From Chlamydiales bacterium (GTDB taxonomy: Bacteria > Chlamydiota > Chlamydiia > Chlamydiales > JAAKFR01), in the NCBI GenBank assembly GCA_022601535.1, contig JAJACK010000001.1, positions 850,893 through 914,892 on the forward strand: a stretch of 64,000 nt of DNA, given 5' to 3'. Positions 33,926 to 42,227 of this stretch are shown piece by piece. Every line of letters begins with the position of its first letter. The stretch's first letter is position 1. The position numbers and the translations under genes are program-made. The notes beneath the pieces were generated by a model. The model saw only the letters and a program-made list of their open reading frames with translations. It ran no database searches and was not told where the DNA came from.

Positions 33926-34726
33926 ATGAGTGAAAGTCAATACCCCGGTGATCGGGAAAATGAGCTCTTTTATAAAGTGATCTGCCTTTCGAAAGAAAAA
34001 GAGCTTGGGTGGGAAGAGATTTCTCATAAAATTCCCCGCCTCCCCCGTGGTTGGTATGAACTGAGTCGACTCCCTTTAGAAGATCGAATTGAATTTACCC
34101 GTGCATTTTGGCTTTCTAAGCTTCCATTTCGAGGAACAGAAGGGCACCTAGAAGAGAGGCTCGAGGCCTTTTTCGAGGAGCTAGAAGAAGTAGAGGTGTA
34201 TGCAACACAAGCGGAGCAAAATCATCCTTTTGAAGTGCACATGGTCTACTCACTCAAAGAAGCACTCGGTTTTTTCCAAGGAGGGCCTCCTGCCCCTCCT
34301 GAAAATATCGACAACTTGAGAACACAATTTTCTCAATTCAACCTTCCTCCCGACTACCTAGCCTTTTTTGAGATCCACGATGGTTTCAGTAAATACACCG
34401 ACATAGGTTTGATCAAATCGCGAGATCTCCCACAAACATATAGTCGATTACAAGATATCCTAAGAGGAGAAGTGCTTGTCCGTCCTGATGCTCAGGTGAT
34501 TAAGCCGGAGAGTTTAATCCCTTTTTATGAATCTTTTGGCCTCCACTGTTATCAATGTTTTTATGCAGATTGGTATATTGAGGATGAGATGGGGAATGTC
34601 TATTTTTCAGAGCACGATCGAACGATCAGTAATTTTCTAGATACATCTCGCCTCAAAGAGAACCTTGCTTTTTCCACATTCCTCAACTGGCTCATCTTCT
34701 ATCTAGAAGATATTTGGCATCTTTAA
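33926..34726 (+). CDS. Conserved chlamydial protein, CT338 position, possibly SUKH-like
   Basis: A 266-residue soluble protein. The N-terminal half is helical with a WEEISHKIPRLPRGWYELSR start; the C-terminal half contains LPPDYLAFFEIHDGFSKY and a SLIPFYESFG segment reminiscent of the SUKH (SMI1/KNR4) fold. In C. trachomatis the gene between comEC and ptsH is CT338, so this is probably its equivalent. SUKH proteins often neutralise toxins and an RHS toxin locus follows, but the gene's conserved position argues for an older housekeeping role. The family assignment is weak. Confidence 0.6.
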   Translation: MSESQYPGDRENELFYKVICLSKEKELGWEEISHKIPRLPRGWYELSRLPLEDRIEFTRAFWLSKLPFRGTEGHLEERLEAFFEELEEVEVYATQAEQNHPFEVHMVYSLKEALGFFQGGPPAPPENIDNLRTQFSQFNLPPDYLAFFEIHDGFSKYTDIGLIKSRDLPQTYSRLQDILRGEVLVRPDAQVIKPESLIPFYESFGLHCYQCFYADWYIEDEMGNVYFSEHDRTISNFLDTSRLKENLAFSTFLNWLIFYLEDIWHL

Positions 34727-34746
34727 GATAACCTAATATAGATCCA

Positions 34747-34775
34747 TTGACAAGATTGCACCTCTTTCTTAGTGT
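34747..34775 (+). promoter_or_regulatory. Putative promoter of the RHS gene
   Basis: A perfect TTGACA (34747-34752), a 17-base spacer, and TAGTGT (34770-34775), 32 bases before the RHS ATG. The -10 match is poor (three of six), so this is only a candidate. Confidence 0.3.
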
Positions 34776-34807
34776 TATCTTTACATTCTTTGATTTTGAG
34801 AGATCTT

Positions 34808-37800
34808 ATGAGGCTAAATTTTAGAATAATTCAGTACCCTTGGTTAAGTATCCTTTGCTTACTTTTCCATATTTCTGCTTCTGCTGTAGAGAAAACAGGA
34901 GAGTTTTTGAAATATGCTGAAGATCACCCTGCTCTTTTTACTCCAGACCCACTTGCAACACTGATCAATGGCTCTGACCAATTCATCGGCGGTGTCGTCA
35001 GTCCGCTCAGTGGTAACCTTTGTTTTCAACAAACAGATAGCACAATTGTTGGAGCACAGAGCATTAGGCTAAATCGTACATATATAGAAACGTATATGCC
35101 TAATGTGTTTCATAAGCATTTAGATAGAGATCATTCTTACCGAAGAACTTATCTCCGGAAAAATTATGTAGGGTGGAAGTTTTTCCCCCACACACAGCTG
35201 TGGTTTGATGCAAAAAAACAAGAAGGTCAATTCATTTTGCCCAGTGGGGCAATGTACAATTTTACACTTTCAAATGGAAAAACTTCTTTGGTGTTTCCTT
35301 ATGCAATCAACAATATTGGAAAGGAGGAAATTCCAAGTGGAAAATATGACCCTAGAAATACACGTTTTTCTCAAGCAGATTCCTGTATAACTGTATTCTC
35401 TTCAGATGGATTCAGAAGGTATTACAAACTCAAAGAGCGACATCTTTATTTACTTGATAAGGAAAAGCTTCCAAATGGGAAGGTCTATAAATATCATTAT
35501 ACAGGCTCTGGTGAGCTTTCCCGTATAGAGAGCTTAGATCCAGAAGAGAGGCATACTTATGCTTCTTTACAGATAAAAGGGATACCAGGAAATGGTCAAT
35601 GTCGAATCACATCATCAACAGGGCTGGATGCTACCTATATATTTGAAAATAGAAATGTAGAGGGCAGTTTCCATAGTAATCAGGCACCTAAGAGGATTTC
35701 ATATTCCTATAGGATGCCTCCTCTTTTGGTTAAGGTAAGCTCTCCTCAATACCGCAATGAAAAGATCACGCATACAAATGTTTCTCTTCTTATCGACTCC
35801 TTTTCAGGAAAAAACAAATTTTTTTCCCTAAGTAAAAAGCCATTTGGAAAAGGAGATAAAAGCCACCTTCGAGTAGATAAGCTGCTATATCCTGTAGGAC
35901 CAAATGATGAACTAATTCCAGTTTATGAAATGACATATGACCTTCCCATTGCTGGGGAAAAAGAAGGGAAAACAACAGTCTATAATCAAAATGGAACATC
36001 TACGGTTTATCATTTCTCTAGAAACTTATTAACAACCTGTATCCAATATTTTGGAGAAGATAAAAGCCTTAAAAAAGAGAAGGTTTTCTCTTGGGATGAT
36101 AACAATTGGCTAAGCAGTGTTGAATTGAGGGGTGGAGATAAAAATCTCTTATTTAGAAAGAGTTATAAATATGACAAGTTTGGCAATCCTACTTTTGAAA
36201 CTTTTTTTGGCGATCTTCAAGGCAGAGGTGATGAAGAGAGCTATAGTATCAAAAGAGAATTTTCTCAAGATGGGCAAAATCTACTCTTAAGTGAAGAGAC
36301 TGAAGATGGAAAAATCACGACATTTGAATACCTTCCCGAAACCAATCTCGTGACCGAAAAGTGTATAAAAGGAGAAGGCTATGTCTTAATTCGAGAATCT
36401 TATCAGTATGACAAATGTCATAATTTGATTCGAAAAACTATTGGCGATGACACTTCTTATGAAAAGATCACAGTCTATTCCCTACGTCAACAAGCACCTT
36501 TTCTCCATATGCCAGAGTATATAGAGGAAAAGTATAAGGAAGAGGGAAGAGAGAAGCTTTTAAAACTCACTTATCTCACATATGATCAGTGGGGTAATAT
36601 CATTGAGGAAAAAGTACATGATGCAAATGGCACTTATGCCTATTCGATTTTAAAAGAATATGATGAACAGGGAAATCTTCTCTCTGAAACAAACCGATTG
36701 GGGCAAAGACATACCTTTACTTATGATGACAAAGGACGTTGTCTTGAAGAGACAAATTTTTCACAAAACATTAGAAAAGAGATGTGTTACGATCTGAAAG
36801 GACGGCTTCGAAAATATAAAGACACTGGAAAAGATGGATCTGTTCACACTGCTGCATACGAGTACGATCTCAATGATAATCTCACCCAAAAAATCGATAC
36901 TTATGGAAATAGTTTTTCATATACCTATGATCCCCTAACACAAAAAGTTATAAGAACAGATTCTCCCTCCATAATGACAAGTGATGGATTGGTAAATATG
37001 GTTTCAACCTCTTCTACATACGATCCTCTTGGAAGAGAGATATCAAAGACAGATGCAAATGGGAACACAACAATTTATCGGTACAATGCTTATGGCTCTT
37101 TAACCGAGATTAATTATCCCAATGAGAGTAAAGAGCTCTACCGCTATACAAAAAGTGGGAAGCTTGCAAGTCATACTGATCAAGAAGGATTGACAATACG
37201 TTATCGTTACGATGTTTTGGGAAGAGTTATTTCCAAGCAATATGGGAATGCTCTTGGAGAAGAAACATTCATTTATGACAGCTTCCATCTGTTGAAAGAG
37301 ATAGATTTGGATGGCAATACAACCTGTTATCATCATGATGCAGCAGGAAGGAAAGTTCAGAAAGAGAAATGTGGGCGTCTGATTGGATACACTTATGACA
37401 GTTTAGGAAGGCTTTCAACCATAAGTCAAGGAGATCTCAGAACGCATTTCAAGCGAGATCTTGAAGGACGAGTAATCGAAAAGTATAAAACAAATACGAA
37501 AGGAGAGCTCCTTTACAAGATTTGTTATTGTTACAATGGAGATGGTGACTTAAGTCGTATTACACGTTATGTCGATGGCAAAGAAGCTGTAGAGATGTAT
37601 CGATATGACTCTTTCAGACGTCAGCTTGAGGCTCAAGATCCCTATGGTAGCAAAACAACGACAGCTTATGATGAGAACCATGTCAACAACTTGGGACAAA
37701 GAGTCCTTCAAGTGACAACGACAGATCCACATGGTATTGCAATCATTGAGACAAAAGATCCATTTCTAAGAGTGATCAAAGAAAGAAAACTCAATTCTCA

Positions 37801-39826
37801 AGGAGTGACAATTGCTTTTTGGGAGAAGTTTTATGATCCAAACGGGAATGTAACTGATTGGAATGAACATGTGTATATTGACGGTCGTTTTCAAAACACA
37901 CAAAAGACCCATTTTACCCATACAAGCAACAACAATATTGAGAGTTTAACACGTGCTTTTAAGACATCGGACTCCAGAACGACCCACTATACATATACTC
38001 CAAGTGGAAAAGTCTCTACTAAGGCATTGCCAGATGGTACAATGCTTTCTTATACCTATGGTCCACTTGGATTTATTTCCCTCTTAACTTCTTCAGATGG
38101 AATAATTAAACATCATTTTGAACACAACAAAAATGGCAAACTTATTTTTGCTTGTGACGATGTCGAAGACATTCAAGTTTTAAGGGAGGTTGACCCATTC
38201 GGTAACGTTGAAAAAGAAACCTTTTCTAATGGTATTTCAATTGAGAAAACCTACGATACATTTGATCGAACAACAACCCTTAAGACACCTGCAGGTAGTG
38301 TAACTTATCATTATGGTCCTTTATTTTTAAGAAGTGTGACGCGTTTTGACGAGAAGCTCAAACCAAGATACAGACATGATTATGAAAGCTATGATTTAAG
38401 TGGTCATCTTCTCTCAGAGAAAATGATAGAGGGTGCTGGAAAGGTAAAGTATAACTATGATCTCAAAGGGCGTAGATTAGAGGTTGACTCTCCTTATTTT
38501 TCTCAAAAATGTCTTTATGATGAGTGTGATAATCTCCTTCAAAGCACCATTGATCATAAGACTATTCCCTATACATATGATGATCTTTCTCAACTGACTT
38601 CAGAAAATGAAAGTATTTACGGTTATGACTCTCTCTATAACCGAATTAAAAAAGATGATGATCATTTCCAAATGAATCCTTTAAATGAATCAGTTAGTCA
38701 AGATTATGATCTGAATGGCAATCGAATTCAAAAAGGGGATAATCGCTACATTTATGATCCTTTAAATCGTTTAAAAGAAGTTGTTTTTGGGAGTAGAAAG
38801 ATCTGTTTTCTATACGATCCTTTGGGGCGGTGTTTAACAAAAATCACCTTGAAAAGAAAATCGAATACTTGGCAAGAGATTGATCGAGAAAACTATCTCT
38901 ATGATGGACAATACGACATTGGAACATTGATGCCAGGTGGTACTCTTAAGCATTTTCGAGTTTTAGGAAGAAGAGCACATGCTAATCTTCCTATAACAAT
39001 TGCTATTGAGCTTGGTAAGAAGGCTTTTGTTCCTCTCATGGACACTCATGGAAATATTTGCCGCCTAGTCGATGCGCCCTCTAAAAAGCTTGTAAGCAGT
39101 TATGAATTTAGAGCATTTGGAGAGGAAAAGACCACAGTAGTTGACCCAAATCCATGGCGCTATGCATCCAAGCGGTTTCATTCCGAGATAAACCTGATTG
39201 ATTTTGGAAAACGTTACTATGACCCAGAAGAAGGGAGATGGCTAACCAAAGACCCTGCAGGTTTCATCGATAGTCTAAATCTTTATCAATATGCTTTAAA
39301 TAACCCTTTTCGTTACTCCGATCCAACAGGGGAATTTATTTTTTCAGCAGTGATTCCTTTTGCTCTAGTGTTTACTCCTGCAGTGGTTAAGATTTGCATT
39401 GATGCTGTAGCACTGGGGATAGGATCATCTGTTGTTTACCAAGGGGTGAAACATGCTGCTGCAAATTTGGGGAGCCCCTATACAGTATCTGAGAGAACAT
39501 GTTATGGTCTTTTAGGACAAACATTTAACCGTTATGATTATGATTTTGAAAGAGAGCTTTTTAGTACAGTTTGGAAAAAAGCACCTCCATATGATGGAAA
39601 AGAGCTAGGGAATGATCCTACAAAAAAGCCAGGAGAGGGATTTGAATGGAGGGGTAAAGGAAAACAAGGAAGCAAAGAAGGAAGCTGGTATAATCCAGAA
39701 ACAGGAGAACAGTTGTACCCTGATTTGAGTCATCCTGCCCCTATTAAACCTCATTGGGATTATTATGGCCCTAATTTTCCAAATGGAGCAAGATTAAATA
39801 TAGATGGCACATGGAGTTCAAAATAA
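34808..39826 (+). CDS. RHS/YD-repeat polymorphic toxin with a type-37-like tip
   Basis: A 1672-residue protein. A basic start and hydrophobic stretch ending SASA (about residues 5-25) is a Sec signal peptide. Most of the body is YD/RHS repeats (forms such as YEYDLNDNLTQKIDTYG and YDPLGREISKTDANGN), which fold into a cocoon holding the toxin. The core ends with the conserved RYYDPEEGRWLTKDPAGF and NLYQYALNNPFRYSDPTG at about 39215-39325. The tip of about 165 residues follows: a hydrophobic part, then GFEWRGKGKQGSKEGSWYN and HPAPIKPHWDYYGPNFPNG, like the polymorphic toxin type 37 family, probably a nuclease. ATG 34808 is chosen over GTG 34772. The immunity candidate overlaps its stop. Confidence 0.88.
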   Translation: MRLNFRIIQYPWLSILCLLFHISASAVEKTGEFLKYAEDHPALFTPDPLATLINGSDQFIGGVVSPLSGNLCFQQTDSTIVGAQSIRLNRTYIETYMPNVFHKHLDRDHSYRRTYLRKNYVGWKFFPHTQLWFDAKKQEGQFILPSGAMYNFTLSNGKTSLVFPYAINNIGKEEIPSGKYDPRNTRFSQADSCITVFSSDGFRRYYKLKERHLYLLDKEKLPNGKVYKYHYTGSGELSRIESLDPEERHTYASLQIKGIPGNGQCRITSSTGLDATYIFENRNVEGSFHSNQAPKRISYSYRMPPLLVKVSSPQYRNEKITHTNVSLLIDSFSGKNKFFSLSKKPFGKGDKSHLRVDKLLYPVGPNDELIPVYEMTYDLPIAGEKEGKTTVYNQNGTSTVYHFSRNLLTTCIQYFGEDKSLKKEKVFSWDDNNWLSSVELRGGDKNLLFRKSYKYDKFGNPTFETFFGDLQGRGDEESYSIKREFSQDGQNLLLSEETEDGKITTFEYLPETNLVTEKCIKGEGYVLIRESYQYDKCHNLIRKTIGDDTSYEKITVYSLRQQAPFLHMPEYIEEKYKEEGREKLLKLTYLTYDQWGNIIEEKVHDANGTYAYSILKEYDEQGNLLSETNRLGQRHTFTYDDKGRCLEETNFSQNIRKEMCYDLKGRLRKYKDTGKDGSVHTAAYEYDLNDNLTQKIDTYGNSFSYTYDPLTQKVIRTDSPSIMTSDGLVNMVSTSSTYDPLGREISKTDANGNTTIYRYNAYGSLTEINYPNESKELYRYTKSGKLASHTDQEGLTIRYRYDVLGRVISKQYGNALGEETFIYDSFHLLKEIDLDGNTTCYHHDAAGRKVQKEKCGRLIGYTYDSLGRLSTISQGDLRTHFKRDLEGRVIEKYKTNTKGELLYKICYCYNGDGDLSRITRYVDGKEAVEMYRYDSFRRQLEAQDPYGSKTTTAYDENHVNNLGQRVLQVTTTDPHGIAIIETKDPFLRVIKERKLNSQGVTIAFWEKFYDPNGNVTDWNEHVYIDGRFQNTQKTHFTHTSNNNIESLTRAFKTSDSRTTHYTYTPSGKVSTKALPDGTMLSYTYGPLGFISLLTSSDGIIKHHFEHNKNGKLIFACDDVEDIQVLREVDPFGNVEKETFSNGISIEKTYDTFDRTTTLKTPAGSVTYHYGPLFLRSVTRFDEKLKPRYRHDYESYDLSGHLLSEKMIEGAGKVKYNYDLKGRRLEVDSPYFSQKCLYDECDNLLQSTIDHKTIPYTYDDLSQLTSENESIYGYDSLYNRIKKDDDHFQMNPLNESVSQDYDLNGNRIQKGDNRYIYDPLNRLKEVVFGSRKICFLYDPLGRCLTKITLKRKSNTWQEIDRENYLYDGQYDIGTLMPGGTLKHFRVLGRRAHANLPITIAIELGKKAFVPLMDTHGNICRLVDAPSKKLVSSYEFRAFGEEKTTVVDPNPWRYASKRFHSEINLIDFGKRYYDPEEGRWLTKDPAGFIDSLNLYQYALNNPFRYSDPTGEFIFSAVIPFALVFTPAVVKICIDAVALGIGSSVVYQGVKHAAANLGSPYTVSERTCYGLLGQTFNRYDYDFERELFSTVWKKAPPYDGKELGNDPTKKPGEGFEWRGKGKQGSKEGSWYNPETGEQLYPDLSHPAPIKPHWDYYGPNFPNGARLNIDGTWSSK
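38730..38799 (+). repeat. RHS-core segment copied downstream (source copy)
   Basis: These 70 bases in the RHS coding sequence match 40443-40512 at 68 positions. They encode the KGDNRYIYDPLNRLKEV repeat near the core's end. The copy downstream carries no intact gene, so this is the source or its sister. Confidence 0.9.
39401..39504 (+). repeat. RHS core-tip junction segment copied at 43597 (source copy)
   Basis: These 104 bases, just after the conserved DPTG core end, match 43597-43700 at 98 positions. They encode the hydrophobic DAVALGIGSSVVYQG and AANLGSPYTVSERTC stretch before the toxin domain, so different toxin tips share this joining piece. Confidence 0.9.
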
Positions 39827-40431
39827 TGAAGCCTTTAATTAGATACAAATTGGAGTACGATTGTGTATGGGATTTTTTGCAAAATAATTTGGATCAAACA
39901 AATACACTGTCATCTGAATTATTGAATTTAGCAGATTTTTCCAAAGGAAGTTTTTTTACTTTACTACCAAATAATTTAGATAGAAAAAACATTAATGAGT
40001 TTGAATGTGGCATTTGCAAAAAAACTGCTCTTCTATCCATAACAAACTGTATTAGGAAGGGGGTGTGTGAGTTAATTTATAAAAAAATTAATTCAGAAAG
40101 CAAATCAAGTTGTCTTTTTGATGATGTACTACGTTCTCCAACTGATAAGTATTGTCCTGATTTGTTTTTTTCACATGGACTATCCTATGAAAATGAAATG
40201 TACTATTTATTGGAGAAAAGTCCTATTTCAGAGGAGCTCATTTTAGCATGCTTGAGATTATCAAATGCTTGCTGGCATTCTTTATGTATTTTAACGGATA
40301 ATTTTTCAAATAGATTAAAAGAAAAAAAAATAACTCTAAATGAAATAAAAAAAATGTGTTCGAATACCAGTTTGGTCATTATAGGGGCTTACGATGGTCA
40401 GGGGTATATCTTTTGGGAAAAGAATTTCTGA
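39826..40431 (+). CDS. Putative immunity protein for the RHS toxin tip
   Basis: A 201-residue soluble protein whose ATG overlaps the RHS stop (TAATG), the usual arrangement for a toxin and its immunity gene. Base composition is much richer in A and T than the surrounding core genes. It shares several landmarks with the next gene: RYKLEYD at the start, GSFFTLLPNNLD, WHSLCILTD and the ending IIGAYDGQGYIFWE. The role as antidote is inferred from position; no immunity family is recognised. Confidence 0.7.
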   Translation: MKPLIRYKLEYDCVWDFLQNNLDQTNTLSSELLNLADFSKGSFFTLLPNNLDRKNINEFECGICKKTALLSITNCIRKGVCELIYKKINSESKSSCLFDDVLRSPTDKYCPDLFFSHGLSYENEMYYLLEKSPISEELILACLRLSNACWHSLCILTDNFSNRLKEKKITLNEIKKMCSNTSLVIIGAYDGQGYIFWEKNF

Positions 40432-40442
40432 GGTAATCAGAT

Positions 40443-40512
40443 AAAAAGGGGATAATCGCTACATTTATGATCCTTTAAATCGTTTAAAAGAAGTTATTTT
40501 TGGAAGTAGAAA
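40443..40512 (+). pseudogene. RHS-core fragment (remnant of a displaced RHS end)
   Basis: Seventy bases that match RHS positions 38730-38799 except at two sites. The frame reads KGDNRYIYDPLNRLKEVIFGS and stops at 40530, with a stop codon also just before it (40435-40437), so it is not a working gene. It ends exactly at the ATG of the second immunity gene (40512). Confidence 0.85.
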
Positions 40513-41204
40513 TGACCAAAAGAGCTATACATAGGTATAAATTAGTTTTTGATAAGACCTTCTTATATTTCATGAGTTATATTAATTGCGGTAAGACTTT
40601 ATCAAAAAAAGTAGTTAAAAAGATAAATTTTCAAGAAGGTAGTTTTTTTACAGATTTACCAGCTAATGCGGATCTGACTAGACTTTATGAATTTAGTTCG
40701 GGGGGCATACTTCCATTGATTCCATATGGTAGAAAGGTTTTTGGGATAAAAAGTTATCCTGAGGGTTTTCAACCACAGAAGATTAAAACATTAGATCGAG
40801 AATGTAGTGAATTTATTGCTGATTTTTTGAAAGGAGAAGGTAAAAATTATGCCATAGTAGGGAATTATATGTTAAAGCCAGATAGCCCCTATGTAGACAT
40901 TAAAAATGTATTAATGGCTCCATTTCAAGATGAAGTTTATTATTTTTTGAATAAAGAAAATTCAATAGAACAAATTCATACAACGATCAAAAGATCTGAA
41001 GAAGTTTGGCATTCCCTTATTATTTTGACTAAGATTGATAAATCTATTCCTGAGTTATTAAAAAACAGTTTTTTAAATCAAATCTGTGAAGGCGTAGAGG
41101 TTGTAATTACTGGGGCTTATGATGGTGAAGGGTATATTTTTTGGGAATTAACAAGAAAAAAAAACTACTCTGGGAACCTTGGTAATTTAGAAAAAAAATC
41201 CTGA
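40512..41204 (+). CDS. Second putative immunity protein, paralogue of the first
   Basis: A 230-residue soluble protein, AT-rich. It aligns with the preceding immunity candidate: RYKLVFDK, EGSFFTDLPANADL with EF following, VWHSLIILTK and VVITGAYDGEGYIFWE at the end. The two have diverged strongly outside these motifs, as expected for antidotes to different but related toxin tips. The ATG follows an RHS-core fragment and no complete toxin lies upstream, so this looks like an orphan antidote. The open frame also allows GTG/ATG starts slightly upstream (40500). Confidence 0.65.
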   Translation: MTKRAIHRYKLVFDKTFLYFMSYINCGKTLSKKVVKKINFQEGSFFTDLPANADLTRLYEFSSGGILPLIPYGRKVFGIKSYPEGFQPQKIKTLDRECSEFIADFLKGEGKNYAIVGNYMLKPDSPYVDIKNVLMAPFQDEVYYFLNKENSIEQIHTTIKRSEEVWHSLIILTKIDKSIPELLKNSFLNQICEGVEVVITGAYDGEGYIFWELTRKKNYSGNLGNLEKKS

Positions 41205-41414
41205 ATGGAAAGAGACAACTCATCTTGGACAAGAAAAGGAAAATATCCTCAAGCTAGGGAATTTGATGAAAATGGTGAACCTGTTCGAGATATAGATTTT
41301 ACTGACCATGGACGACCAAAAAACCATCCCAACCCGCATGAGCATAAATGGGAGCCAAATCCAACGGGAGGAACACCTCAAAGATCTCCTGAAGCTGAAC
41401 CATTAACAAAATAA
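41205..41414 (+). CDS. Orphan polymorphic-toxin tip fragment, 69 aa
   Basis: A 69-residue frame starting right after the stop of the second immunity gene, in the same frame. It reads like the C-terminal part of a polymorphic toxin: GKYPQAREFDENGEPVRDID, then FTDHGRPKNHPNPHEHKWEP, then a Gly-Gly-Thr-Pro stretch. The cluster of His and Asp residues suggests a nuclease fold, and I recall similar tails on RHS proteins, but cannot name the family with confidence. It lacks any delivery domain. It could be a leftover of a replaced tip or a store for future recombination. Confidence 0.6.
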   Translation: MERDNSSWTRKGKYPQAREFDENGEPVRDIDFTDHGRPKNHPNPHEHKWEPNPTGGTPQRSPEAEPLTK

Positions 41415-41428
41415 AGAGGTTAAGGATA

Positions 41429-41902
41429 ATGTTTGGGCCAAAATATTTAATCCGCTTGGATAAAAAAGCATTTTCTCGGGATCAATTCGTTTGTCTGGGC
41501 TCACAATTAAAAGCTATTATCAAAACCCTTAGCGAACTAATAGAACCACATGTTTGGTTTGGTGCAGATATCGATGCCATTTCTCCTATGCCAAAAAAGT
41601 TAGGTATTGATTCATTTCAATTAAGAAAAATAGGAGATAGTTACTCTCTGATAAATTTATGTGAAAATATAAACCAGTTTCTATCGGGTGTTTTTATTGC
41701 TGTTAAAGAAAAAAAACGTAATTTCGAATATTCAGAGTTACGTGTTGGAACTGAGGATGAGCGATTTCGCTCCTTAAACCTTGATGGAGTTTTAATAGAA
41801 ATTAGAGCGTTTGACACGTCTTATTATGAATTATATTCTGATAATTTAATTTTAATAGAAAAGTTATCAAAAATATATGAAATTAAAATTGATCATTTAT
41901 GA
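41429..41902 (+). CDS. Putative immunity protein for the orphan tip
   Basis: A 157-residue soluble, AT-rich gene starting 14 bases after the orphan tip, with an AAAGAGG ribosome-binding site. The protein has mixed strand and helix character (HVWFGADIDAISPMPKK, YSELRVGTEDERF, VLIEIRAFDTSYYELYS) and no membrane segments. Its place directly after a toxin tip makes it the likely antidote for that tip; no family is recognised. Confidence 0.6.
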   Translation: MFGPKYLIRLDKKAFSRDQFVCLGSQLKAIIKTLSELIEPHVWFGADIDAISPMPKKLGIDSFQLRKIGDSYSLINLCENINQFLSGVFIAVKEKKRNFEYSELRVGTEDERFRSLNLDGVLIEIRAFDTSYYELYSDNLILIEKLSKIYEIKIDHL

Positions 41903-42092
41903 TGAAGGTAATATTTCTCATTTTGAGATTGCTAAAGGCAAAATGGTATTACAAGCAAGTTGGGAGAACTACTTTCCGAAATTTCCTGAAGAAACCGATG
42001 TCTTTAAAATTGAAATAGAAGCAGAAAAAATCTATTGGGAAAATATTCCGACTTTATTTGACGAATCTTGGGATTCTCCAGACTCCCCATAA
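41877..42092 (+). CDS. Hypothetical protein, 71 aa, in the island
   Basis: A 71-residue frame overlapping the preceding gene by 26 bases. It is acidic and rich in Ile, Glu and Trp (LQASWENYFPKFPEE, AEKIYWENIPTLFDESW). It could be a small second immunity protein or the damaged end of another gene. The start is uncertain and no Shine-Dalgarno is clear. No family is recognised. Confidence 0.4.
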   Translation: MKLKLIIYDEGNISHFEIAKGKMVLQASWENYFPKFPEETDVFKIEIEAEKIYWENIPTLFDESWDSPDSP

Positions 42093-42206
42093 GGTCCTTT
42101 CAGCCGACTATCACTACCCTTTTGATTATGTTTGTCAACCACACGTCCAAGATGTGGTGCTCTTGCCGCTAGGCACCACAGACTTCAAATCAACAAAATT
42201 ACGATA
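42093..42206 (+). pseudogene. Remnant reading ADYHYPFDYVCQPHVQDVVL with a PLGTTD tail
   Basis: No start codon, but an open frame from about 42087 to a TAG at 42204-42206 gives a coherent peptide (ADYHYPFDYVCQPHVQ, then DVVLLPLGTTDFKSTKLR). The tail matches that of the RHS fragment at 43729-43782 (DVVLSPLGTTDLKSIKL). The two therefore look like leftovers of a third tip type or of a related cassette. It lies just outside the 3' end of the phosphoribosyltransferase-like gene. Confidence 0.5.
42151..42204 (+). repeat. 54-bp direct repeat, left copy
   Basis: Matches 43729-43782 at 48 of 54 bases in the same orientation. Contains an 8-bp inverted repeat (TGTGGTGC ... GCACCACA) with a 12-base loop. 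The two copies bracket the minus-strand gene 42228-43394. Confidence 0.85.
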
Positions 42207-42227
42207 GAAGGTGTCGTCAGACGACTC

